Assembly (NCBI GenBank): GCA_003991915.1
Contig: RQTK01000296.1
Span: 96,337 to 160,336 of the forward strand
Direction: 5' to 3'
From: Elysia chlorotica
Lineage: Eukaryota > Mollusca > Gastropoda > Plakobranchidae
Length of the DNA: 64,000 bases
Notes under the pieces: model-generated
Told to the model about the DNA's origin: nothing
The model's database searches: none
What the model saw: only the letters and a program-made list of their open reading frames with translations
Program-made: the position numbers and the translations under genes
Shown: one piece after another, positions 50,983 to 63,537 of the stretch
How positions within the stretch are numbered: position 1 is the first letter of the stretch
How the letters are laid out: every line of letters begins with the position of its first letter

Positions 50983-51269
50983 AAAAACTCGATGCCGCCA
51001 TCGCCGAGTTTGAAGGCCAGGAGACAATCAGGCGGCACTCCCTGCACGGGCTGCTTGACAACGCCGGCGGAGACCCCAAAGTCGCCTCTGTGCGCGCTTC
51101 CCACTCGGCCAAGCGGGTCTCCGTGGTGGACTATGACGAGCTCCTCTCTGGCGAAGCAGCCGGTCAAGTTCAAGGTCAGGCGGCAGGAATCAACGCCCGT
51201 CCCGCGCGGGAATACATCAGCCCCGCGGAGGCTCGCATCAAGAAGTACCACAAGAAAACGCCTCCTCCG
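50983..51269 (+). CDS. Shank exon: post-PDZ linker
   Basis: This 287-bp exon runs from CCCGGCAG to GTAAGC, entering in phase 1 and ending in phase 0. It reads EKLDAAIAEFEGQETIRRHS and later KRVSVVDYDELLSG and REYISPAEARIKKYHKKTPP. EKLDxxLA and the (Y/R)I(S/T)PAE element have counterparts after the PDZ in vertebrate Shanks. RRHS and KRVS are possible basophilic kinase sites. The exon is GC-richer than the surrounding intron and has coding-like codon use. Confidence 0.9.
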
Positions 51270-51454
51270 GTAAGCAATTTGATGATAATATAATTATGCT
51301 TTTTTTTTGTTAGCTTTTAAAGGGAGGTATTTGGTCTTAAATGAAGTGAGTTGCAATTTGTTTAAATAGTGTAGAAAGGCAAAATAAGAAATCGAAAATT
51401 TCTAGAAAAAAAGTTATTCTCCATATAACAATATTTCTAAAGCTTTGGTCGTCA

Positions 51455-51540
<86 letters not shown>

Positions 51541-51763
51541 CTCTTTAGTCTCTTATCTCCATCAACCTTAGTTTTTTTTTTAATCCCAATTTCTATCTAT
51601 CTACTTCCATGTCCCTCCAAAATTTTAACACAATCCACATTCATAAAATCGTTTTAATTAAACAGAGAAAGATACTTATGTTCGTGACTTTGTTAAGAGT
51701 TAGATTACAGTCTGCATTACGTTGTCAGGTTAGAATACTACAATCTTTGTCTTTTCCCTTCAG
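51270..51763 (+). other. Shank intron
   Basis: A short intron with a long CT plus CA array. The acceptor tract is CTTTTCCCTTCAG. Confidence 0.85.
51459..51541. repeat. (CT)n then short (CA)n
   Basis: CT array within a 494-bp intron. Confidence 0.95.
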
Positions 51764-53108
51764 ATTATGGAACGCACCCGCAGTACACCCAACCTTGCTG
51801 CTCCCATGGATGACCAACTCATTATTTCCTCAAACGGCCACTTGCCATACAAAACCAATGCCATTATCACAGGAAATGGCCCTGGCGGATCTCTCAACAA
51901 GACGAAAGCACCCATGTACCACCAGAGGTCTGCCAGCGGGAACTCAACCCCCGAACTCCCAGACCGACATCCTGTGAACGGTGGTCGGAGTGGAGCCCCC
52001 GGTGGGCCTCCGACGCCGGAGGTCGTTCGAATAAACACAGGCGCCGTCAAAAAATCAGCAGCGAACGGCAGCATCTCCTCCTCCTCGTCTAATGGCATCT
52101 ACGCTAATGTGTCGGGCCTGGTAGGGCAGGGCTCCAGCTTCAGGCCTCCTCCAAACTCTGCAGGGTCCACCAGCTCGCGCCAGCAGGAAAATTCTGGACC
52201 GCTGCCCCCTCCGCCCGAGCACACCATCCTGAAGACTACATCATCTGCTCAGAACCGGCGCCAACAGCTACCGATGGACAGCATTATTGTGGAAGGAGGA
52301 GGCTCTGGCTCCAAGGGCATCTCGTTTGCTGACCAACGTGTTATGGAACATGCTCAACAGTTCATCAAAAAGCACCCGACAGCCACGCTGCTGGTCACCG
52401 CAGACATTCACGCATCTCCAGAACATGGGCAAGACAAAGCGCTGAAAGAGGATGATGTTTTTGAGCCTGAGCCAGACTACGAAGACAGTGGAGACGAAGA
52501 GAAACAAGCTGTGTCCGTTGGTAAACAGATGGTCACAAGCCCTTTAACGTCTCAAGGTCGAAGAGAAAGCACACCCAGTGTGAATTCATCCACTAGCAGT
52601 ACAAGTGTGGTGCGCCAGAACCGAGGATCAGTCACAGTCATTTCTATTAGCAGTAACAAGAGCAAGTCCACACAGAACACACCAACTGCAGCCGCAGTTC
52701 CCAGTATCACAGCTGGCAACCACTCCCCAGCTCAATCTTCAATGGCGCTTAACACCCGAGTTTCCCCTGGCAACAGCCTTGCCAGCTCTCGGAGGTCGTC
52801 GGCCCAATCGGGAGTTAGTGGCGCTGAAGATGCCCCAGCAAGGGAGACAAGTTTCTTCACATCCGCCCAAGCTCCCCCTGCCCCTCCTCCTCCCCCCCCC
52901 CCTGGTCCCCCCCCACCACCCGACTACTCGCCAGGTGGAACTCTCACTTTAAAGGGCCGTAAGGAAGCAAGAGCAGAGAACCCCAGCCCAAAACCAGCGC
53001 TTCCATCGCAAGTGTCCCAGGAGGATATACTGGCAGCTGTGGCCAATAGGAAGAGCAGAATAGAGACAGTCGGCCCCAAGGTTTCTGATGTCAAAGCCTC
53101 TCCCATTG
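51764..53108 (+). CDS. Shank exon: proline-rich region, first part
   Basis: This 1,345-bp exon follows CCTTCAG in phase 0 and ends CCCATTG|GTAGGT in phase 1. It begins IMERTRSTPNLAAP, a counterpart of the KRxxSM/STPNL linker sites. The remainder is S/P/N-rich and disordered. It includes an acidic patch (near 52450-52500, EPEPDYEDSGDEE) and a long polyproline run (near 52870-52925) suitable for SH3, EVH1 or profilin binding. Near the end is SQEDILAAVANRKSRIE (53015-53065), a helix motif repeated in the next exon. Without splicing, the frame would run 7 codons past the donor to a stop at 53131. Confidence 0.92.
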
Positions 53109-53913
53109 GTAGGTCAATGTGTAACTTTTAATAAAGAAAGGAGTAAAATTTTATATTGTAAAAATTATGTTTTCATTCAAGCTACTGAAAGTCACTGATA
53201 TCTTAATTTTTTCTTATGATTAGCATTTATTACTTTTGTCATTTCTTTTTGTGGTAATGTTATGGTTCTTTGTTTATCATTCTACTGGAGCAAGAAGATT
53301 GGTAACTAGATTGACTGTGATTTTTCCTGTGGACTATCTCAATTTTAAAGTGAATTTGGACATAGAGACTAATTGTGGTACTAAGTAGAAGAATTATATT
53401 ACAATAATTAAACATGTAGGCCTACTTTAAAAATAATGCTTGAGCACAAACTTATTCTATAGTTACAAATGTGTATGGGACAGCTGTTACATTTATGACT
53501 TTTTCCTGTAAAAGAACATAATTGCCATAGGAGGTTCGTTATTTTTCTGACTAAAAAAAGGTATAGGTTCCATTGACAACAATATAGCCTATATAGTTCT
53601 GACATTGGATGTTAAGCCAACTCAACTACAACTACTACCATTGACGGCATACTTAAAGGTTTATAGTGTTAACTTGTGTCTTAAAGCTTTAACTCTGCTA
53701 CTGATGGCCTTGATAAAAGATTTGCTTTGGGGATAACTCTATTACAACAATAGAGATCGCTAGACATAATCAATTATTAATTGGTTATAAACACAAATAA
53801 GCTTTTGATCTCATGAACTTAAAAAATATTTTTTAATCCTATACCTTTCTTTCATCTTTTATGATAGTTTAGACTTCATATTCATAAGTTTATTTTTGTT
53901 TGAACTTCCACAG
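53109..53913 (+). other. Last Shank intron
   Basis: AT-rich, with a SINE tail at about 53575-53640. The acceptor is TGAACTTCCACAG. Confidence 0.8.
53575..53640 (+). repeat. SINE tail fragment
   Basis: CAATATAGCCTATATAGTTC and GGATGTTAAGCCAACTCAAC of the shared tail. Confidence 0.8.
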
Positions 53914-55784
53914 CCAAATCAACCCATGAGCTGAACCAAGAGGCGTTGCTTGCAGCCGTGGCTCGGCGCAAGAGTCGCATGGAGAGTGAGGACAAATCAC
54001 TTGTGGATGACATTGAGGCAAAGCTGAACCGCAACAAGAAGCTTCAGGCAGCCAAGTTCAACCGCAGCACTTCTAAAGTGGAGACATCCTCGACATCTTC
54101 AGCCTCTTCAACAACTCCTGCCAGAGAGCCACCATCAAGTATTTCAAGCCCAGCTCCTGCATCAACTACAACAACCACGGTGGCATCAACTGGTGCTGCC
54201 TTTGCTGTGACCCCGAAAAGCTCCAGTGGATCCATTGTGGACTTGGATGTGCCAAGTCCAAGGGAAATCTTGTCGAGGTTTGAGCCCAGCAAAACAAAAA
54301 CTTCACCAGTGGTGCCACCGAAAGGGACTCCATCCACATCCCCAGCTGTCTCGTCATCTGCGGAGCAAGCCCATGTGATAGACTTCCGTTCTCGTCTCAA
54401 GCCCGTGGCAACATCAAACACGGGCAAAGCTTCACCTGTTGCAGTAATCTCACAGGTGCCAAAAACAACAGTAGAAACTATATCAGCTACTTCAACAAAG
54501 CCCGTTCCAGCAACAAATCCACCAGTTTCGGAAACCAAATCGTCAGAAACAGTTACATCGAAACCTGCAGATCCTAAGACATATACTGTTTCGCCAGCAA
54601 AAAACAACTCCAGTAAGGCTCCTGCCCCTCCCCCACCCGCAAAATCTTCACCCCCACCTGCAGTCCAGCCCAAAATAAGCAATAAAGAGGCACCTTCTAC
54701 AAACACAACCACCAAACCTGCAGGTTTAAGTCAAGGTTCCTCTGTGCAGGCCAAGCAAGGAAACGGTTCTTCCCCATCTTCTCCTGCAGGATCTGCTGCA
54801 GACTACATTGCCTTGGCAGAGAGAGCTCGACTCGAGTACCTGAAGAAAAAAGCATCAGGAAACATGGTCGCCACAGTTTCAAAGAAAGGCCCTGTTGAGA
54901 TTACACCCATGGGTAAGAAAAACTCTGCCCTCTCCAAAGACAACCAGAAACCCAAAACCAATGGCACTACTCCGGTGAACAAGGCAAATGGGAAATCTCC
55001 AGTTAACCCAAAGGAGGTGAAACCTGAATCTGCTAAATCAGAGCAAAATGGAAATGTTCCTGTGAAAGGAGTAACTGTGGACCACTCTCACACTGAGCAG
55101 ACGGTGAATGGTGGGCGTCCCAACTCCCCTCCCCCTGGCCTCGTCCCTCTTCCACCGGTCGGGTTTCAAGATGTAGGAGATGCTGCATCCCCTCCATCTG
55201 TTCCTAGGGGTGTGGTCATCGACATTTTGCCCCCTCCATCATCTTTTGATGTGGGCCTCCCATCTCCGCCCCCTCCTCAATCTGCAGGGCGCCAGGAAGA
55301 CGCAGCCAGCCTCGTATCTTCTGTTTCCTCCCTCAGCACTCTGTCCAGCGAGCACGGGAACTCGTCGGGCATGAAGCCGGGGGTCTCCATAGAGGACATG
55401 ATAGCGCCACCGCCACCTCCACCTCCAGCTTTTGATGACATGATGGTCCTGAATGATCAGGACATGTCTTTTATTCTCCCGCCCCCACAGTTTTTGGAGA
55501 TTGATGCGAACGCCAATGAGAGTAAGTCCCTGGACAAAAACTCGCGACCGTTTGCAAACAAGTCTGTTGGAGCATGGTCGTGTCTCGATGTCTTGGACTG
55601 GTTAGATAGCCTTGGCCTACCACAGTACCGCACAAGTTTTGCCAAAGCTCATGTAGATGGCTCCAAATTGCTAGATATGGGACGTACTGAGTTCATTGCT
55701 CTCGGAGTGACTCAGGTTGGACATCGCATGAACCTGGAACGATCTGTTAAAAAGCTGAATATAGCAGCCAGCACCAACCTGTGA
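53914..55784 (+). CDS. Shank terminal exon: proline-rich region, Homer motifs and SAM domain
   Basis: This 1,871-bp exon starts after CTTCCACAG in phase 1 and ends at TGA 55782-55784. It opens with NQEALLAAVARRKSRME, a second copy of the helix motif from the previous exon. A long S/T/P-rich disordered region follows. Four motifs fit the Homer EVH1 ligand PPxxF: PPVGF (55152), PPSSF (55233), PPPAF (55419) and PPPQF (55479). Vertebrate Shanks use one such site, PPEEF. The last about 70 residues (55564-55772) form the SAM domain, with VLDWLDSLGLPQYRTSFAKA, then LGVTQVGHRMNLER, almost as in vertebrate Shanks (DVGDWLESI.., ELGVTRVGHRMNIER). The SAM polymerises Shank into sheets in the postsynaptic density. 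The protein ends shortly after, at STNL. Confidence 0.96.
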
Positions 55785-56684
55785 GGTGCCCATGTCTAAG
55801 TTCAGGTTTGAAAATGGAACATTGATTGTAATTATACTAATAAAACTTAATAATGCAGCCAGTATCAAAATTGGAAGCTCTGGTGGCGTATGAACAGAAC
55901 TTGATTTTAAACCAACTGGTTGAGCATGGTAACCTTTCTGTCGGACAAAACTGAGGTTAAGAAAGAGAAACCTCTTTTGTTCTGATTCAATTCATGAGGA
56001 TACAAACACTCCCCACGAAAAGGTTGACGTTTTAAAAACAATATATGGCTTGAACAGTCTGTAAAGACCTCCAGCCTATTGGTAATACAAATAGAAGGCA
56101 CCAGAATTTTATGCAGGCTTTGGAACATTGTTGGCATATAACATTTCTTTAAATACATGGTTTATAAGCTTGCCTCACTGTTGTTGTTTTTATCATCGAA
56201 CCAGTGAAAAAAAAATTGCAAAAGCTTATAAAAAAAAAAAAAGAAATTGAAATTGAAGTATTTCTTCTACTTTTTTCTGGTAAACCACCCGGTTAAGAAT
56301 TGTGTAACATTGTGAGACATTTACCTTTCTTTAAAAATTTTTTTCGTTCTCCTTATCTGCGTGCAATGAGAAAGAAGCATGTGTACCTCTAAATGATTTT
56401 GGTAATTTACAAAGCAATTATTTACGAGCATGACTTCTCATTGATGTGGATATGGCAGTGAGCAGAAACTTATTGGTTAGATGACTTTTTCAATGAGGAA
56501 AAGTTGCAATTTTGTGAGCAATAACGGATGTACAAACAATAATGATACAGAGAAGCCTAAAATACAAGAAAAAACAACTTTGCAGCCGGACTGGAGAAGT
56601 TTCTCATTTTACACTGTGTAATTTTTTATATCCTCAGAGCCAATTTTTTGGTCAGCGGATGTCGTGATCATGATTCTTGTTTTT

Positions 56685-56690
56685 AATAAA
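56685..56690 (+). terminator. Candidate Shank polyadenylation signal
   Basis: AATAAA in TTTTTAATAAAGCTGGAATC, about 900 bp after the stop, followed by T-rich sequence. Earlier (55839) and later (57099) signals could give alternative ends. Confidence 0.4.
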
Positions 56691-59271
56691 GCTGGAATCT
56701 TTTCATGAATCTACTTTTGATTCATTTTTTTAATCATGGCTTGTAAATTGGTTTTTGATAGCTTGTCTATAACATGTTTTATCAAATATTGCCATATACA
56801 TTTTTAAATTTTAATATTGCAGCTCTAAGTCATATAAATTATGTACATGTACCACCTATGTCCTATTTTTGTTATGCTTGTGAATCAGAATTTAATGTGC
56901 ATTTCTTTTTCTCAATCTTGAATGTCATGTAAGAAAATCTGTCATAAAATGATGGCATACATAGTTTCAAAAACAGGTTCCCAAGTATTAATTGATAGAG
57001 CAAAAATTGTTTTACCACTGTCTTTTTTAGTTTTAACTACAATTCGCTTGTTTTGTGAGTAATCTATTATTATTGTTTTTTTTTGTTTTGTTACATATAA
57101 TAAAACCCATATCTCAAATTTGAAGCAAAATGAAAAGCTGCTATTTTCCTTGAAAATGTTTTTTGATTGCTTTTTTTTTCATGATCAGATCAGTCTTAGG
57201 AAGTCAACCTTGTGAAGTCTTTCAATTGTATGCATTTTATGTCCAGTTTATGTATGTTTAGCCTACTCTGTTCTAGTACTAGGCATTGACTTCACTGTTT
57301 TTTCTACCAGCTCTTGCCTAGCACAGAGGCTAGTCTAAGCAGCTCTGGATATCAATTTGTTGTTTGAAAATTGTATAAAATTAATGTATCGGCTGATGAA
57401 TTGTTTGTAAAACTTGATTCTGTGTTTGAAAAATGAAGTCATATTTTCCATTATTCATGTATGTAGTCAGCACAAATTCACTATGTTTTGACTTATTCAA
57501 ATAATATAAAGAGTCACGGGTTCGACATGAATTGTTGCTATAGCTTTTTATTACTTTTAAGTCAAACTCATGGTTTATATTTCTACTTAAGTAAAATTTC
57601 CTGTAAGTTACTGTTAACCTTATGAATGTCAAACTTGGCGTACTAAGCTTTGGCTTAAAAGTAGCCAAGTAACGCACTTTGACACACACTCACACACACA
57701 TAGCTTTTTGGGTATCGAGTCTAGTCGCTGCACAGTTGTGGATCTAAAATGGCAGATTGTATTTTTTTATGAGACAGTGCCTTCATAGTAACCAAAATGT
57801 TATAGAAAATAGCTTTCATATTGTCAAATGCATTCCATCAATTTTCTATGTTGAAAATGTTAACATTCCCTAATATATGTTTTTAGTATTCTGCAATATA
57901 CACTTATATTAAACTCATACATTTTTAATGACTTCTTTAAAAAAAACAACCTGTAAGATGATAATTATTTTTGAAAATTTACAATTTATACTTTCATATT
58001 GCTGATAGAATGTGAGCATTATAATTAATGCTATATTTCAAGCTAAAATAATAAATATAAAAAATTAAAACAAATAAACGTACTACATTTATTGAACTAA
58101 ACGCACTCCCAAAGAGAACGTTATTATTCTTGTTTTTTTTTTCTCTTGTCACATATGAAAACATTTAGAAAGATTTCTTGTTATTTGATCCTTAGGATTT
58201 GTTTTGCAATGAAAAGTTGAAAAATCAGCAGCTTATAAATTTCTTGTTGTGATCCATTAGGCCTCCATGTTCTTGTTAATTTAGAAGTATTTTTCAAACA
58301 AGAAAAGGTTGTTTTTGGAATGATCAGAGTAGAGCTATTTATTTAAATGATATTTATGACTATAGGATCAGTATAAAATAGTTTATGAAATATCTGATTG
58401 AGAGCAAAAAGAAAATTAGAATTTTTTTTCTGTCTAAAACTCATCCTTTGAAACATTTTAATGAAAAAGTGAGTTTTAGTACAATCATATGTCCCATTTT
58501 TACAGTTCCTATTATTGACATTCTGTGGTATTCAGTACTGAGTAGTATTAGATCAGTTAACATACAGACTGGTTTGTTCACATCATGAACAATTCCATTT
58601 CCCTTAAACCAACTTTTTTTCTTCATCTTCACACAAAAAATTGCAGTCTCTACATCTTTGCTTTCCCCAAATATTCACTGATGACTATTTTTTCTGAATA
58701 TTTTTTTCCTCTCTCTTAAATAAACCAGCCATTAAAGATTGTATAGTATTTTTTTGTGAGCAAATTTCTACATATTATCCTAGTTATACACTCATGCCTC
58801 TATTATTTCCCTCTCTAATTCGATCATCTGAGAAGTTTTACATTATTTAACATCATATCCCGTCTTATTTTCTCATTAAAAACAATTAAAAAAAAAAAAA
58901 GATTTTAAATGTCAGTCTTAAAAATTGTGAAAATTATGGGTAAATGAAGGGCAAGTTAGCTCAAAGTATTGTTTTAAGCAAAGTTTACATTGACCTTTAT
59001 GTCGTCTGGTCTTTACTTATTACCATTGAAATAAATGTGCACCATAAAAAATTGTAAGCTTAACCAGTAATGCCAGGTAGCTCGGGGTTTTTCACATTAG
59101 TATTTACAAGGAATATGAACTCCAAAATGGCAATTTGATGAGGTAGGAAATAATTCCTAAGTCCATTAAAAAAAATGTTACCTCTAATTTTCAAAGTCAA
59201 AGGTACCACAAGTGTGTGCATGTGACAAATTTACCTTGTACATGTATTTGGAATTTTTAGTGTATCTTGTT

Positions 59272-59455
59272 TATCCTGGTTTGTTGGTGTCAGTCCAATG
59301 TGGCCGGCTAAGACAGGAGTCGTGGTATCCCTGCCCTGTCTCATCTGTGGCAGTGCATACAATTGTCAGATGTCAGTTTTGGGGCCCGTCCACAATTTAG
59401 CCTATATAGTGCTGATGTTGGACGTTAAACCAACTCAACTCTCAACCATGTTGTT
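59272..59455 (+). repeat. SINE body and tail
   Basis: A well-preserved headless copy from GTTGGTGTCAGTCCAATGTG to GACGTTAAACCAACTCAACT. Confidence 0.85.
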
Positions 59456-60440
59456 TTTCTTAATGTAAGCCTCATTGCCATATCTTCTTTTCATTTACAA
59501 GGAAGACTTAACATTGTGCATATTTAAAAGAAAGTAAATCACATTTTATCGATGTGTTGAATAATTATTGTAATTATTTACAGGCATGCCTTTATTTCAA
59601 GTGACACACCTAATATTACTTCATGAATCATCAGGAAAGAAAACTTACTTCAGCTAAAAGTTATTGAACTAAGAAAAAATGTATATGTATTATTGTGCAT
59701 CACCGTGATTCTGTATTATTTTTTTTTTCAGTTTAAGTCCTTTCTCTTTATAATCATATAATGTTTCTGTGTGTGTTCTTAAACAACATAATTATGATTG
59801 AATTTGTTTGTCCTATCCTTTTATTTTTAATCGATAATTTATCAGTCTGTATTGGCTCTATCATAATTTGGAAACACTAGTCATGAAATTAAAGATAACT
59901 ATAGAAAAACTCCTGGGAACAATACATGTAAAAGACTTCAAACTATGCAGCTAATCTGTATTTAATTGACATAGCTCACTTCGCTTTGCTATGATCAGTT
60001 TTAAACAATGGTGTTCCTGTAAAATACACCACCACCCCTACCAATTTTGAGAACAGGATAACAGTATGACTTATATGCAAAAAGGCATGATTTATTCGGT
60101 ACACCTTATAATTATATAGAGAAGAGGACCCTGTGTTACTTCAGGTCTCATTTTACCATGAGAATGTTACAGGGTTTTATTTTACAATTTTATGCATTGT
60201 TTTTGTGCATTGCTGTAGATAGAAATTATATCTATGTATTATGTATACTCTACAAGAGGATCAAGCTATTTAATCTTATGAGCACTGTAGCAAGGCCGCT
60301 TGTATATGGACATCAATTTGAATTGTACACATTTTGTTATGGATTTTTTTTTTTAAGTAAACGGCCCAATAAACAGTCTAACCCCTCCTAATATTGCTTT
60401 ATTTCATCTTGTTCAATTTTTACTTTTGTCATTACAAAAA

Positions 60441-60471
<31 letters not shown>

Positions 60472-60737
60472 AAGAAGAAGAAGAAGAAGAAGAAGAAGAA
60501 GAAGAAGAAGAGGAAGAGGAAGAAGAAGAAGAAGAAGAAGAAGGAGAGAGAGAAGGAGGAAGAGGAAAATAGAAGGAGGATGGAGGAGGGAGTAAGAGAA
60601 GGAAGGAGGAGGAGGAGGGAGCAAGAGCAGAACGGAGGAGTAGGAGGAAAAGGGAGAAAGAAGAAGAAGAAGAAGAAGAAGAAGAAGAAGAAGAAGAAGA
60701 AGAAGAAGAAGAAGAAGAAGAAGAAGAAGAAGAAGAA
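60441..60737. repeat. GAA/GGA-rich array
   Basis: Two long GAA arrays flank a GGA/GAG-rich centre. The overlapping polylysine and polyleucine frames are not genes. Confidence 0.95.
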
Positions 60738-61194
60738 AGCAGTGCAATATTTTAAAAAAAGTGAAAGCCCACTGTATCTAAACCATTGGAATGCAGAAAT
60801 TCCCAGTTTTCATAATACAAATATGATAAAAATTTCTTTTGAAATTAAATCTAAGCAGTAGTGTTACTTATCTAATCTTTGGAAGAACTTGTATACCATT
60901 ACTAGGTGGAAGTGGAAAAAAACCCATCAAATTAAAATAGCCCAACCATACTACAAGAACACATTGGACTTGATGCTTTTTCAACACAACTATTAGATAA
61001 GCTAAATTTGGGTAGCCATCCCACAAAGTTGCCGGTCAAACATGGCTATATAAAATGTGTTATCAAGAGATTTCATTAAAATGGGATCAGAGTTTGATTG
61101 GATTGGTGGTATGATTAACTAAACTTTTTCAAAGAAAGCTTAACATTTCTGGTACTATGTCCTACGCTTTAACCAGTATTGAAGTATGCCTTGA

Positions 61195-61462
61195 GGGGCA
61201 AACTGGCTTATAATGGTCTCCAGATCAGAAGGTCTGCGTTTGAATCCCATGATCGGTGAAAAGTGTATTTATCCGATTTTGTCGCGTGTACCCGATTGGG
61301 TAGTCGTCAATGTGTCTGACTGAGACAGACTTCCAGGTTTCCCCGTCCTGGTTTTGTGTGTGGCAGCACATAAAATTGTGAGACATCATTCTTGGGACAT
61401 GTCAACAATATAACCCATATAGTGCTTACGTTGGATGTTACACCGGCTCAACTCAACTAATC
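61195..61462 (+). repeat. Full-length SINE, head type 2
   Basis: The head has ATGGTCTCCAGATCAGAAGG and CGTTTGAATCCCATGATCGG, with body and tail ending GTTACACCGGCTCAACTCAA. Confidence 0.8.
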
Positions 61463-61710
61463 TAAATGGCTTGATTAAGGAATAGTTTTGTATCAATTTG
61501 TTTCTAAGTATGAGTGATTGTAGCCAAATTCACAAAACAGAATATTATTTGTTTTATGGTAACTTAAAAAAAAAAAAATTAAAGTTACATTTAGTGCTTT
61601 TTGTACTATAAGCAAAAGAGCATTATTGCAAATTCTTTTCATAAGATTATCAGCCATGATACAACATCACACAACAAAACCATATCTTTTTAAATAAATA
61701 TGCTTGATAG

Positions 61711-61716
61711 TTTATT
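61711..61716 (-). terminator. Candidate polyadenylation signal of the minus-strand gene
   Basis: TTTATT on the + strand reads AATAAA on the minus strand, about 1.7 kb after the stop of the minus-strand exon. It would place the two genes tail to tail. Confidence 0.35.
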
Positions 61717-63393
61717 CATCTTTTGCATTAAACATGCATAAATATAAACACATAGAAAATTGTAAAAATACATGGTGACCAATAGTTCATTTTGTATGAA
61801 ACAAAACGTGGTGACTAAATTTAGGGAAATAAAAAAATTTAAAAAATTAAAAAAAACAACAGGCAATTCACAATTTAAGCTCAAATAAACTATCTTTCTT
61901 ATCAAAAACAGTAATAAATAATAATTATTCTACAAATCTGAAAAGCTTTTGCATGTACTCTTTAAATTCATATTTACCATCTCAACATCAGAATTGGTCA
62001 AGGGTATAATGTCTAAAACAAGAGATCTCTTACTAAAGAGATCTTACTTCAGTTGAGAGAAAACAGTAAAACCTACAAAGAATCTTTAAAAGGATTCCCT
62101 TTGATCAAAAAAAGTTTAAGAAAAAAAAATGTCATGTTCAATTTCAGTGGCTGTTGTTGCCATGATGTTCGCAACTCCAGACCCTCATGTATGCCATTAA
62201 GGCAGAATGGCATAGAATTCTTTTTTAATGAACTTTTTTGAGGAGAGCAGGACTCTAACAAAGAATGTATTATTCAACATTGTGTCATATGAATCTAATT
62301 TAATTGAAAATCCATAAATTAGTGAAAATTGGATAACTGTACACTGTCAATGTAACACATTTTTTTTTGCCCTTCCTCATTGTTTTGGTCACATTTAGAA
62401 TAGCATTCATTTAATCCTTTGGTTTCTTATTGTGCTTTCACACCAAACAAGTCATAATCTGTTTAAAAACAGTCATCCAATCAAATTGAAAAGCTTTCAC
62501 ACCAAATAAGTCATAATCTGTTTAAAAAACAGTCATCCAATCAAATTGAAAAAAAAAAAAAGACACAATAGCTATGGACGGAGTCAGAGCAAAGAATTAT
62601 CTGAAATTCATCAAAACAGAAGTCTTACATATATATATAAAAGAAAGCTATTTCATTTTTCTGTGTAAATGAATTCAGGTTTTTCAAAAATCTTTCTAAT
62701 AGAATTAAAAAGTAAAAAAAAAAGGATTTTAAGATAACTTGGCAAGTCTTGCAAGGCAGCTGTATCACAGCAGTGCTACATTCTTCAATTATTAAAAAAA
62801 AAAAGACTTAAATAATTACTATATTATGTACTTTTCTAATACATGTAAAAAGGAAAAAGGAAAAAAAAAACAGTTATAATCTACACAGTCTTCACATTTC
62901 AAAATGTTAAGCAATTAACTTTAAAAGCACTTCAAACTATTAACTATTATATCTTTCAGAGGGTTTTGAGGATTTTAAACGCTAAATAAAAAGATTAAAC
63001 AATTTCCCCAACTCTTTTCTTTTTTTTCTCTCCCAATTTTCCATCTGATCTAAAACTCATTAGGGATAATCTCAGATCAAATATTGTCCTGCTTAAAAAA
63101 GATCACTGATTAATTCATTAACATTATATCAGTTGTTTTACAACATTTCTATTCTATGACTGCTAATATTGCTGCCTTAAAGCCGTCCATCTTCAGGCAG
63201 CATAAGCGGAGCTGCAGTTTCAGCTTTGACACCGAAAAAGGATGTGGTTCTAGTGGACAGACTTCAACCAAACAGCTTTGTGGTGAGTGTAGAGAAACCA
63301 GCAGACAGACTAGGTTATCTCAGAAACCAAAGAGGTAGGAATGACTAAAGAGTAATAAATAACTACGATCAACTAAAAAGACTAGTACTAATC
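61717..63393 (-). other. Probable 3' UTR of the minus-strand gene
   Basis: AT-rich and without coding signal. It includes a 59-bp tandem duplication (62434-62552) and many A or T runs. Confidence 0.45.
62434..62552. repeat. 59-bp tandem duplication
   Basis: Two head-to-tail copies starting GCTTTCACACCAAA at 62434 and 62493, differing by one base and by A-run length. The similarity suggests a recent event. Confidence 0.92.
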
Positions 63394-63537
63394 TCAGGAC
63401 TGCCCTGTGTCTGCAGCATTGTGTTTGCCATCTTTGGCTTCCTTGTCAGCATCCTCATTATCAGGGCTATCTTTTCCATTCCTCTGAGTTCCATCTTGGT
63501 TTAGTTTACTGTTGTATTTTGGGTCCAGCTCAAAGTT
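63394..63537 (-). CDS. Last coding exon of an unidentified minus-strand gene
   Basis: On the minus strand a good acceptor (TTGTGGTTTTTCCAG) is followed by a frame reading NFELDPKYNSKLNQDGTQRN then GKDSPDNEDADKEAKDGKHN and AADTGQS before TGA at 63394-63396. The 47-residue end is hydrophilic and acidic/basic mixed, like a disordered protein tail, and codon use looks coding. The remaining exons would lie beyond 64000. I do not recognise the gene. The frame stays open upstream through the acceptor, so phase is probable but not proven. Confidence 0.6.
   Translation of the reverse strand, partial: NFELDPKYNSKLNQDGTQRNGKDSPDNEDADKEAKDGKHNAADTGQS

Larger units (their letters stand above)
55785..61690 (+). 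other. Shank 3' UTR and intergenic region
   Basis: AT-rich and without coding signal. Polyadenylation signals AATAAA lie at 55839, 56685 and 57099 on the + strand; the second is followed by a T-rich stretch and is a good candidate end. SINE copies lie at 59272 and 61195 and a large GAA array at 60441. Confidence 0.6.

Noticed and set aside
54044-54715. 223-aa frame on the minus strand within the last Shank exon
   Set aside because: Antisense shadow of a strongly supported Shank frame; valine/glycine-rich composition mirrors S/T/P codons.
60394-60861. 155-aa polylysine frame and its antisense polyleucine frame
   Set aside because: GAA/GGA array; no sign of a gene around it.
63156-63338. 60-aa + strand frame near the right edge
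   Set aside because: It lies opposite the probable 3' UTR of the minus-strand gene and has no splice or start support.
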